A stretch of DNA of 64,000 nucleotides from an uncultured Prevotellaceae bacterium. GTDB taxonomy: Bacteria > Bacteroidota > Bacteroidia > Bacteroidales > Bacteroidaceae. The notes beneath the pieces were generated by a model. That model was given only the letters and a program-made list of their open reading frames with translations, had not been told where the DNA came from and ran no database searches. The first letter of the stretch is position 1; each line of letters opens with the position of its first letter. The position numbers and the translations under genes are program-made. This document shows positions 42,641 to 49,375 of this stretch, in pieces. The DNA lies in assembly GCA_900316285.1 (NCBI GenBank), contig ONCG01000013.1, positions 79,344 through 143,343 of the forward strand. Reading direction: 5' to 3'.

Positions 42641-43429
42641 ATGAAAAAACTGGTTTATCTCCTCAGCAGTCTGTTTCTGCTCTCTTCAGGTTTCACCGCC
42701 TGCTCCAGCGACTACGATGATCCGCCTGAGCAGCCTGGCTCACATCAGAACGAGACGCCTACGGATAGCATCGGAGGTTTCGAAGAAGATTCTGCTCAGT
42801 TGGAACCAGAGTTTTCTGAAGAGATGGGAAATAACCCAAGGTATGCAGATAACCATCAAACCACAACGGAGGAAAACGGCGTGGTGATAACCCGTGACGC
42901 TTTTGGAGGAATCAAATGGATCATCTTCTCAAACGACATCAGGCCTACGACGGCTGCAGAATTGTTTTCCCAATATATGGGGCTTTCACCAGATGACTAC
43001 CAACTTTATTATAAGGAGGAAAATACCTGGATGACCAATCCACTGACCGTTGAACGCTATCAACAGCTATATAGGGGAGTCACAGTCTATGAGGGTTGCT
43101 ACGTCGTGAGATTCCAGAATGGGAGTGTAACCGATGCAAACGGCTGCTACATCAAAGTAGAAAATCTCGATATCACGCCATCTTTCGATGAGCAGACAGC
43201 TAAGAAAATCTATGCAAAGTATTTGAACGTGCCCATTGATAGAGTGGGTACAGGACAAAATGAAGATGCTCTGATGATTGCAGAGTTTCCTGTAAAGAAA
43301 GGCTCCACAGAATGGGCACCTCGGTTGGTCTATCGCTTGAATGACCGTTATATAAATGATGAGGGATCTTGCTTCATCGATGCTCACACTGGCCGCATTC
43401 TCCAAACGTGGCGCAACTACGTAGATTAA
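42641..43429 (+). CDS. Lipoprotein 2 of the SSDYDDPPEQP family with FTP/PepSY-like domain (262 aa)
   Basis: The signal and linker nearly equal those of lipoprotein 1 (MKKLVYLLSSLFLLSSGFTA, then CSSDYDDPPEQPGSHQNE). The cargo is different: NGVVITRDAFGGIKWIIFSN, TVYEGCYVVRFQNGSVTDAN and LVYRLNDRYINDEGSCFIDA followed by HTGRIL. The Y-G/E-x-x-V-x-F-x-N-G pattern and the D-x-x-T-G-x-I-L end are those of the thermolysin-type propeptide (FTP/PepSY) domain, but no peptidase follows. A stand-alone protease inhibitor-like role is an inference. Confidence 0.7.
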   Translation: MKKLVYLLSSLFLLSSGFTACSSDYDDPPEQPGSHQNETPTDSIGGFEEDSAQLEPEFSEEMGNNPRYADNHQTTTEENGVVITRDAFGGIKWIIFSNDIRPTTAAELFSQYMGLSPDDYQLYYKEENTWMTNPLTVERYQQLYRGVTVYEGCYVVRFQNGSVTDANGCYIKVENLDITPSFDEQTAKKIYAKYLNVPIDRVGTGQNEDALMIAEFPVKKGSTEWAPRLVYRLNDRYINDEGSCFIDAHTGRILQTWRNYVD

Positions 43430-43461
43430 TGGAATAGATCTCATTCAAATAATCAAACAAT

Positions 43462-44109
43462 ATGAAAAAGCTTGTCTATCTCTTCGGCCTATTGGCCTGC
43501 GGCCTTCGATGCTCACGCTCGGGAAAGCAAAGGCCTTTGCTTTCCTCTCGCTTACTCGCATTGTTCCTGCTCACCGCAGCCCTTGCCGCCTGCTCCAGCG
43601 ACTACGACAATCCGCCCGAGCAGCCCGATTCGCATCAGAACGAAACACCTACTGACAGCGTTGAGATCACCCCGGATGAAGGAGCCTCAAAAGACTACAC
43701 CGTCATCTCCTCCGTCCCCGTCAGCGACGAGGTGAAGGCTTTCTTCGATGAGGCGCTGCCAAATGAAAACAGGACACCTGCTTTCTCTTTTTCAACAGAA
43801 AACAAGGCTGAGTTTTTTGTGATTAACTCACAGGACGAGTTAGAAAGCAGATACAAAGGCGAGAGTATTTTGCCTGAGATTGATTTTGCCAAATTCACAT
43901 TAATAATTGGCAAAGCCTATATGCTTGGAATGACCTACCATGTTAATTCGTTAGAGATTCACAAATATGAGAATGATCAAACTTTATGCGTCTTTACCGA
44001 CGACCCAGAAGGATTGTTTTGGATGGCCTACAACATGTACTTCTGGGGAATGTTCCCAAAGATTGAGCAAGAAATATCTAGTATTAACATAATTACGGAA
44101 GAGGATTGA
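43462..44109 (+). CDS. Lipoprotein 3 of the SSDYDDPPEQP family with interrupted signal peptide (215 aa)
   Basis: After MKKLVYLF, the frame reads GLLACGLRCSRSGKQRPLLS, then SRLLALFLLTAALAAC and SSDYDNPPEQPDSHQNE. Against its paralogues an extra ~25 residues are inserted in the signal. The inserted DNA (about 43486-43562) contains GGCCTATTGGCCTGCGGCC and an AAAGCAAAGG-CCTTTGCTTT palindrome, i.e. repeat DNA. It creates an early lipobox (LLAC) before the original one (LAAC). The cargo matches lipoprotein 4: EGASKDYTVISSVPVSDEVK, EFFVINSQDELESRYKGESI and YFWGMFPKI. Confidence 0.75.
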   Translation: MKKLVYLFGLLACGLRCSRSGKQRPLLSSRLLALFLLTAALAACSSDYDNPPEQPDSHQNETPTDSVEITPDEGASKDYTVISSVPVSDEVKAFFDEALPNENRTPAFSFSTENKAEFFVINSQDELESRYKGESILPEIDFAKFTLIIGKAYMLGMTYHVNSLEIHKYENDQTLCVFTDDPEGLFWMAYNMYFWGMFPKIEQEISSINIITEED

Positions 44110-44111
44110 TT

Positions 44112-44513
44112 ATGAAAACTATTAAACTATGGCTAATACTTATTGCTATAATCGCAAGTTTATAATCAGTGGCTCAATCTATCACGAGTGATGAGGAACT
44201 AAGGTACTTGGGAAACGAATTATACATCCAGAAAAATGGGGAATCCCATAGAATTGAACAAGGTACTATTATTGTAAAACCAAAATCAGATAGTGTAACT
44301 AGAAAAACACAACTCGGAACTAGCATCCTCGGTTATTATTGTATTACCGTACCAAAAGGAATTTGTATTGAAGATTATGCAAAAGAATTGCAAGATTCAG
44401 GTGACTTTGAATCTGTTGAATATAACTCCTATGCTGATTTGTTTATGACTCCAAATGATACCAAAATAGGTTATCAGTGGTATTTAGAGAAAATAAATGC
44501 TTATTTGTGGTGA
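44112..44513 (+). pseudogene. Remnant of a subtilisin-like (S8) peptidase N-terminus
   Basis: The frame starts MKTIKLWLILIAIIASL at 44112 but has an in-frame TAA at 44163, inside the signal peptide, just before SVAQSITSDEE. It then continues GTIIVKPKSDS, YCITVPKGICIEDYAKEL and MTPNDTKIGYQWYLEKINAY, the prodomain-to-catalytic junction of Bacteroidetes S8 proteases ('PNDP--QWYL--I-A--AW'). It ends at a TGA right after ...LW. The catalytic domain is absent. The gene is therefore both nonsense-mutated and 3'-truncated. Confidence 0.7.
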
Positions 44514-44661
44514 AGTGAGCGATATCATTTAACTCTCAAAACAATGATATGATGACGGGAGGGGCGCAGGCCGCCTGCGTCCTTCCTTGATTCCACTCTT
44601 CCCTAGAGATAGAGTGACAAGGAGTGCAACGAACCTCTTTCTTGATAATCTTTCCTTTTTC
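44514..44661. other. Gap upstream of the RhuM-Fic gene
   Basis: A short GGGAGGGGCGCAGGCCGCCTGCG stretch with a palindrome (GCAGGC/GCCTGC) is the only structure. No gene is supported. Confidence 0.3.
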
Positions 44662-44693
44662 TTTGTCGTTTCCAGAATTATTGCCTATATTTG
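44662..44693 (+). promoter_or_regulatory. Promoter of the RhuM-Fic gene
   Basis: -33 TTTG at 44662-44665 and -7 TATATTTG at 44686-44693, spacer 20 bp. The ATG at 44698 falls near the expected +1, so the mRNA may be leaderless. The ATG at 44716 is an alternative start. Confidence 0.7.
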
Positions 44694-44697
44694 CACC

Positions 44698-45711
44698 ATG
44701 AAACAGCGTGAAGAAATGGACGAGAACAAGATTGTCATATACCAGACTGAAGACGGACAGACCCAGATCGATGTGCGTCTGGAGAAAGAAACCGTGTGGC
44801 TGACGCAAGCCCAAATGGCTGAATTGTTCCAGAAAGACAGAACTGTAATAACTCGTCATATTAACAATGTGTTTAAGGAAGGTGAGTTAGAGAAAGAACA
44901 GGTATGTGCAAAATTTGCACATACCACTCAACATGGAGCAATGGTAGGAAGAATGCAAACCCAAGAAACGGTTTTGTATAACCTAGACGTCATCATTTCT
45001 GTAGGCTACCGCGTCAAAAGCAAGCGAGGCACAGCATTTCGCATTTGGGCGCGCAATGTCCTCAAGCAGTATCTCGTCAAAGGCTACGCTGTCAATGAGC
45101 GCATGCGGCGTGAACAGATTGGCGAGTTGCGACAACTGGTGGGGATGCTGGGACGCACCATCCAAAACCAACCCGTGCTCTCCACCGATGAAAGCAACGC
45201 CCTGTTTGAGGTGGTGACAGACTACACCTATGCCCTCGACACCCTTGACAACTACGATTATCAACGGCTGACCATACAGGGAACCACCCAAGAGGAACCC
45301 TTCCATGCGACGTACGAGAACGCGATGAAGGAGATAAACCTATTGCGGGAGAAATTCGGCGGCTCGGTGCTCTTTGGCAATGAGAAGGACGACTCTTTTA
45401 AGAGCAGCATCGGGCAAATCTACCAGACCTTCGGAGGCAAAGAACTATATCCCAGCGTAGAGGAGAAAGCCGCCATGCTGCTTTATCTGGTCACGAAGAA
45501 TCATTCTTTCAGCGACGGAAACAAACGTATTGCCGCCACGCTGTTTCTGTGGTTCCTCAACAACAATCGCATTCTCTATCATGCCGACGGATCAAAGCGT
45601 ATTCCTGACAACACGCTTGTTGCCCTCACGCTGATGATTGCCGAAAGCCGAACAGAGGAAAAGGACGTGATGGTAAAGGTTGTGGTAAACCTCATTAACC
45701 ACAACAACTGA
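44698..45711 (+). CDS. RhuM-type virulence protein fused to a Fic/Doc domain
   Basis: The 337-residue protein begins with a RhuM domain: KETVWLTQAQMAELFQKDRT, VITRHINNVFKEGEL and a conserved NLDVIISVGYRVKSKRGTAF plus RIWARNVLKQYL. The C-terminal ~130 residues form a Fic fold with HSFSDGNKR at 269-277. The motif sits between the AMPylase pattern (HPFxxGNGR) and the Doc kinase pattern (HxFxDANKR). An inhibitory-helix motif [ST]xxxE[GN] is not obvious. It may be a stand-alone toxin or defence effector that modifies a protein target. It lies between two lipoprotein blocks that share a promoter. Confidence 0.85.
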   Translation: MKQREEMDENKIVIYQTEDGQTQIDVRLEKETVWLTQAQMAELFQKDRTVITRHINNVFKEGELEKEQVCAKFAHTTQHGAMVGRMQTQETVLYNLDVIISVGYRVKSKRGTAFRIWARNVLKQYLVKGYAVNERMRREQIGELRQLVGMLGRTIQNQPVLSTDESNALFEVVTDYTYALDTLDNYDYQRLTIQGTTQEEPFHATYENAMKEINLLREKFGGSVLFGNEKDDSFKSSIGQIYQTFGGKELYPSVEEKAAMLLYLVTKNHSFSDGNKRIAATLFLWFLNNNRILYHADGSKRIPDNTLVALTLMIAESRTEEKDVMVKVVVNLINHNN

Positions 45712-45739
45712 ACACGATCATATTATCAATTTACACCTA

Positions 45740-45775
45740 CGCCCGCCTGGCTTTCATGGCCTGGCGGGCGCTTTT
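45740..45775 (+). terminator. Terminator after the RhuM-Fic gene
   Basis: Stem CGCCCGCC / GGCGGGCG with inner CTGGC and loop around TTTCAT, followed by CTTTTGTG. It lies 29 bp after the stop and directly precedes the promoter palindrome of the next gene. Confidence 0.75.
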
Positions 45776-45776
45776 G

Positions 45777-45873
45777 TGTTACAATTTTTTCGCCCTTTTT
45801 CGGGGGTAGAACCGCTGCAAACGCCCTAAACATCGGGATTCTTGATTCTTACCCCCCGGAAAAAACTGTAACA
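45777..45873. promoter_or_regulatory. ~97-bp nested palindrome, second copy
   Basis: The same ends and centre as 41040-41136 (TGTTACAATTTTTTCG ... CGGAAAAAACTGTAACA), differing at only a few central bases. Confidence 0.7.
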
Positions 45874-45901
45874 ATGTTAAAGCGATTTAACACTAAAATG
45901 C

Positions 45902-45932
45902 TTGCAAGGAATCTTTTTTCACTCTAACTTTG
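45902..45932 (+). promoter_or_regulatory. Promoter of lipoprotein gene 4
   Basis: -33 TTG at 45902-45904 and -7 TAACTTTG at 45925-45932, spacer 20 bp, in a ~230-bp segment duplicated from 41040-41270. Confidence 0.7.
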
Positions 45933-46009
45933 CCTACGAAAAGCCGACAACAACGGCTACCACACGATAGAAAAAACAATATAATGTAGAACTCAAAAAC
46001 AATACAACG

Positions 46010-46600
46010 ATGAAAAAACTGTTTTACCTCCTCAATGGCTTGCTGCTCACCGCATCCCTTGCCGCCTGCTCCAGCGACTACGACGATCCGCCCGAGCAGC
46101 CCAACTCGCATCAGAACGAAGTGTCTGTGGACAGCGTTGACATCACCCAGGATGAAGGAGCCTCAAAGGACTACACCGTCATCTCCACCGTACCCGTCAG
46201 CGAGGAAGTGAAGGCTTTCTTCGATGAGGCGCTGCCTTATTTGCCAGATTTGCCTATAGAGCTATCTCCATTCTCATTCCAAGCAAATGCGAATAACGAA
46301 TTTTTTGTCATTAACAACGAAAAAGAACTCCAGAACATATATAAAGGGGAAAAAATTCTCCCTCAACTGGATTTTGAGAATAACACATTGATTATAGGTC
46401 AGTTGCTCATGCCGAGAGAGTCATTTCATTTGGAGGCTATTTACATACGGGTCTATGGCGATGGAAACGTACTGACAATTCAAACCTGGGAACCGCCATA
46501 TCAATACTCGGCTTTATATCACATGTACTTTTGGGGGATTTTTCCCAAGATGTTAGAAGAAATCGACAATAAAATCTTATGGCTTAATACAAAAATGTAG
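46010..46600 (+). CDS. Lipoprotein 4 of the SSDYDDPPEQP family (196 aa)
   Basis: Signal MKKLFYLLNGLLLTASLAAC, then SSDYDDPPEQPNSHQNE. The cargo EGASKDYTVISTVPVSEEVK, EFFVINNEKELQNIYKGEKI, DFENNTLIIGQ and YHMYFWGIFPKM is clearly homologous to lipoprotein 3, so these two are a true duplicate pair. Lipoproteins 1 and 2 share only the N-terminal module. The cargo is unknown, β-rich by appearance. It has the duplicated promoter segment and its own terminator. Confidence 0.78.
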   Translation: MKKLFYLLNGLLLTASLAACSSDYDDPPEQPNSHQNEVSVDSVDITQDEGASKDYTVISTVPVSEEVKAFFDEALPYLPDLPIELSPFSFQANANNEFFVINNEKELQNIYKGEKILPQLDFENNTLIIGQLLMPRESFHLEAIYIRVYGDGNVLTIQTWEPPYQYSALYHMYFWGIFPKMLEEIDNKILWLNTKM

Positions 46601-46705
46601 AACTAGGAATAAAACAATAATTTCTGTTTTCATTCTTTTACCTTCTCTAACCTGATTACCGGATAGTAGACATAATTTTGCTTTTTAATTTCAAAGAAGG
46701 ACGGA

Positions 46706-46746
46706 GTGCCCGTCTGGCCGTGGTGGCCGGGCGGGCACGTTTTTTT
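46706..46746 (+). terminator. Rho-independent terminator between lipoprotein 4 and HU-like gene
   Basis: Stem GTGCCCG / CGGGCAC with inner TCTGGCC/GGCCGGG and seven T in a row. Symmetric enough to stop both the plus-strand lipoprotein and, less well, the convergent HU-like gene. Confidence 0.8.
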
Positions 46747-46760
46747 GCCATGACGGCAGT

Positions 46761-47165
46761 TCAATACTGCCAGCGCTCGATGTCGACGTAGTCGCAGAAG
46801 GGTCTCTCCAACTTGCGATTGAAGGGATTGCGGTGACCGGCAGGCGTGAACTTGCATAGCACGCGGCGTATGTGCTTGCGCAGGTCGAAGTCCTCTTTCT
46901 TCTCCACCATGTCGCTCTGCACGGTGAGGTGGAAGCGGCCGAAGTCGTCGAGCACCACCGTATGGCCCTCGCGCAGGTAGTTTTTCATCTCCTTCACCAG
47001 AGCGATGATGACGCCATGTACGTCGGACTCCGTCACTGAATTGTTGTGACTGATGATGCGGGCCAAGTCCTTTGTTGTCACTTCGCCTGCCTTCACGGTA
47101 CGTCCGTACCACTTTCCTTGCAGGTCTTTACGCTTGTGTTGATAGAGTTTAATCTTGATAGCCAT
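46761..47165 (-). CDS. HU/IHF-like DNA-binding protein
   Basis: The 134-residue protein starts MAIKIKLYQHKRKDLQGKWY, then VTTKDLARIISHNNSVTESD, GVIIALVKEMKNYLREGHTV and VLDDFGRFHLTVQ. The last matches the HU 'l.gfGtF.v' region. A longer C-terminus (RKHIRRVLCKFTPAGHRNPF) follows than in classical HU. This is the Bacteroidetes HU-like family often found in genomic islands. It may bind the 22-bp array just upstream of its own start, an inference from position only. Confidence 0.88.
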   Translation of the reverse strand: MAIKIKLYQHKRKDLQGKWYGRTVKAGEVTTKDLARIISHNNSVTESDVHGVIIALVKEMKNYLREGHTVVLDDFGRFHLTVQSDMVEKKEDFDLRKHIRRVLCKFTPAGHRNPFNRKLERPFCDYVDIERWQY

Positions 47166-47240
47166 GTCTTTAATCGTTTAAGATGTATGCTTTCATAACG
47201 CTAAAAGCATCCTTTTATTGTATAATAGTTCATATTTTAT
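47166..47240 (-). promoter_or_regulatory. AT-rich leader of the HU-like gene
   Basis: AT-rich 75 bp between the ATG and the tandem array. I cannot identify a clear TAnnTTTG box. Confidence 0.3.
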
Positions 47241-47328
47241 AAAGTAATATATCATATATTGCAAAGTAATATATCATATATTGCTCAGTAATATATTATA
47301 TATTAGTCAGTAATATATCATATATTAC
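47241..47328. repeat. Four-unit 22-bp AT-rich tandem array
   Basis: Units start at 47241, 47263, 47285 and 47307, each 22 bp. The core TAATATATCATATATTA is nearly palindromic. The first two units are identical. The period matches that of the array at 12147-12298 although the sequence differs. Confidence 0.9.
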
Positions 47329-47337
47329 TTCATCAAA

Positions 47338-47425
47338 GCATAGCAATTGACTTACAAGAGGCATGCTTTTGCATGATTAGAAGATGCTTCCGGCAGGCTT
47401 TCGGCAGTCTTCCAGCTGGCGTGAC
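47338..47425. repeat. Degenerate continuation of the 22-bp array
   Basis: GCATAGCAATTGACTT, GCATGCTTTTGCATGATT and GATGCTTCCGGCAGGCTTTC, then CAGTCTTCCAGC, follow with steps of about 22-23 bp. The first two resemble the units at 12147-12298 (GCWATGCTTTTGCA). Confidence 0.5.
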
Positions 47426-47601
47426 TAATAGTTTTTTGAGTGAAAAGAAGGTGTTTTTATTATTATTTTTGTCGCTCGGCGACTTTAGGAGACGCTTTCG
47501 TAGTGGAACGGAGAAAGAACTTTGGCTACGCCGAATTTACTCCCGTTCGGTAATGAAATCAAAAACTTTGGTTTTTGTTTTGCATTTCCCTCACTTATTC
47601 G
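47426..47601. repeat. GTCGCTCGGCGAC palindrome and GGAGAAAGAAC element
   Basis: A GTCGCTCGGCGAC palindrome and one GACGCTTTCGTAGTGGAACG...GAGAAAGAAC element (about 47490-47522). Otherwise AT-rich sequence leading to the promoter of the HdeD-like gene. Confidence 0.5.
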
Positions 47602-47609
47602 TATCTTTG
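47602..47609 (+). promoter_or_regulatory. -7 box of the HdeD/RND operon
   Basis: TATCTTTG, 24 bp upstream of the ATG at 47634. Confidence 0.65.
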
Positions 47610-47633
47610 CAGCAGAGATAAGAAAAAAGGCTT

Positions 47634-48332
47634 ATGAAGATTTTGCAAAGTTCACTGGTGCGCGCGGTGATGGCATTTGCCGTTGGCGCACTCATCATTA
47701 AGTATAGGGAAGAAACGGTGCACTGGCTCACAGTAGTTATCGGTGCATTGTTCTTTGTGTCGGGACTCATCTCGGTGGTGCTGAATAGGCGGCCCACCCC
47801 ATCCCTCCCTAAGGGAGGGAGCTTAGAATCCTATAGCGAGAGCAACACTGATGCTAATCAAACTCCCTCCCCTCGGGAGGGCGGGGGTGGGTGGCTCACT
47901 TCCCTCGTCGGTTTCGGTAGTATCATTCTTGGTATCATCTTGGCGCTGATGCCCACGACGTTCATCACCGGCCTACAGTATGTGCTGGCGGCGATGCTCG
48001 TGCTGGGAGCCGTGAACCAATTCGTGAACCTCGCACAAGCATCACGGTGGTGCCATGTGGGATGGTTCTACTGGCTGTTGCCCGTTGTGGTGTTGCTTGT
48101 TGCTATCTTCATGATTTGGCGACCGGTGGAGACAGCTGCCGCCCCGTTGTTTATCATCGGCTGGTGCATGTTGCTCTATGGCGCTGCCGAGTTGCTGGGC
48201 GGCGTGATGGTATGGAAGGCAGGCCGTGTTGTGAAGAAAATGGCTGAGCAACAAATGAAGGAGGAACAAAAGATGATAGAGGAGAAAACAGAAAGTGAAC
48301 AAAACGTGGAAGAGGAATCGACAAGTCTATGA
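47634..48332 (+). CDS. HdeD/DUF308-like membrane protein
   Basis: The 232-residue protein has six predicted membrane segments in pairs with IGALFFVSGLISVV, FGSIILGIILALMPTTFITG and IIGWCMLLYGAAELLG, matching the HdeD family. About 37 residues after LNRR (RPTPSLPKGGSLES... to PSPREGGGGW) are encoded by CCCTCCCTAAGGGAGGGA-type repeat DNA, in the loop between two helices. The C-terminus is a long charged helix (KMAEQQMKEEQKMIEEKTES). It overlaps the adaptor gene by 4 bp and so leads the efflux operon. Confidence 0.82.
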   Translation: MKILQSSLVRAVMAFAVGALIIKYREETVHWLTVVIGALFFVSGLISVVLNRRPTPSLPKGGSLESYSESNTDANQTPSPREGGGGWLTSLVGFGSIILGIILALMPTTFITGLQYVLAAMLVLGAVNQFVNLAQASRWCHVGWFYWLLPVVVLLVAIFMIWRPVETAAAPLFIIGWCMLLYGAAELLGGVMVWKAGRVVKKMAEQQMKEEQKMIEEKTESEQNVEEESTSL

Positions 48333-49375
48333 AAGAGATAAAGATACTTCTGCTGCTGGCTATCGTTATCATCGGTAGCGCTTGCAGCAACAAGAAAGAG
48401 AATCGGCTGAAAGCCCCCACGCAGGTGAAAACAGAAGTGGTGACGGCGGGCGGCCAGATGACGAATGAGAGCTACGTGGGCATCGTTGAGGAGAACGAGG
48501 CGACGGCCGTTAGCTTCACGGGCATGGGTGTTGTAAAGCGTATGCTCGTAAGAGAAGGTCAGGCCGTCGGTCGTGGACAGCTCCTGGCCTTGATGGACGA
48601 CACGCAGGCTCGCAACTTGCTGACGGGTGCCGAGGCGCAGATGGCACAAGCCGAAGACGCCTTGCAACGCTATGGCATGTTGCACAATGCCGGTTCGCTG
48701 CCCGAGGTGCAATGGGTGGAGATACAAAGCAAGGTGGCACAGGCGCGGTCGCAACTGGCTGTTGCCAAAAAGAACCTCGCCGACTGTCGGCTGGTGGCTC
48801 CTGTGAGCGGCATCATCGGTCGTCAGCAGGTGAAGGCCGGCGAAACGGCTGTACCCTCACAGGCTGTGGTGACCATTCTCGATGTGTCGCGCGTAAAAGT
48901 AAAGGTGTCGGTGCCTGAAGCCGAGATGAATGCCATCACACCCCACACGCCATCGATGATCATCGTCGAGGCCGCAGGCAAGAAGGTCAGCGGCGGACGT
49001 ATAGAGAAAGGTGTGGTGGCCGATGCGATGACGCACACCTATGACATTCGCATCAACGTGCCCAATGGCGATCGCAAGTTGTTGCCAGGAATGGTGGCAC
49101 AGGTGAGAATGAAGACCTCCCCCAGCCCCTCCAAAGGAGGGGAGGGCCTCGCGGGCAATGGGATTACCCTCCCTATCACCAGCGTGCAGAGGCGACCTGA
49201 CGGCTCGTTGTTTGTGTGGACGGTAGACAACCAGAAGAAAGCTCATCGCACAGCAGTCACCGTAGGTGCTTCGCAAGGCAATCGCATTAGCATCATGAGT
49301 GGTGTGACGGCAGGCCAGCGGGTTGTCACCGAAGGCTATCAGAAACTGAGTGAAGGAACGGAAGTGAAGTTATGA
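48329..49375 (+). CDS. RND efflux periplasmic adaptor (HlyD/MFP family)
   Basis: The 348-residue lipoprotein (lipobox GSAC) has MVVKRMLVREGQAVGRGQLL-like lipoyl halves, the α-hairpin (AQMAQAEDALQRYG...SQLAVAKKNLADC) and RLVAPVSGIIGRQQVKAGET. MKTSPSPSKGGEGLAGNGIT in the membrane-proximal domain contains a repeat-coded insertion (CCCAGCCCCTCCAAAGGAGG at about 49122). It links the inner-membrane pump encoded next (4-bp overlap) to the TolC-like channel. Confidence 0.93.
   Translation: MKEIKILLLLAIVIIGSACSNKKENRLKAPTQVKTEVVTAGGQMTNESYVGIVEENEATAVSFTGMGVVKRMLVREGQAVGRGQLLALMDDTQARNLLTGAEAQMAQAEDALQRYGMLHNAGSLPEVQWVEIQSKVAQARSQLAVAKKNLADCRLVAPVSGIIGRQQVKAGETAVPSQAVVTILDVSRVKVKVSVPEAEMNAITPHTPSMIIVEAAGKKVSGGRIEKGVVADAMTHTYDIRINVPNGDRKLLPGMVAQVRMKTSPSPSKGGEGLAGNGITLPITSVQRRPDGSLFVWTVDNQKKAHRTAVTVGASQGNRISIMSGVTAGQRVVTEGYQKLSEGTEVKL

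Noticed and set aside
47241-47328. Possible CRISPR array or plasmid iterons with a Rep gene
   Set aside because: No spacers, and the neighbour is an HU-like protein rather than a Rep initiator; recorded as a tandem array only.
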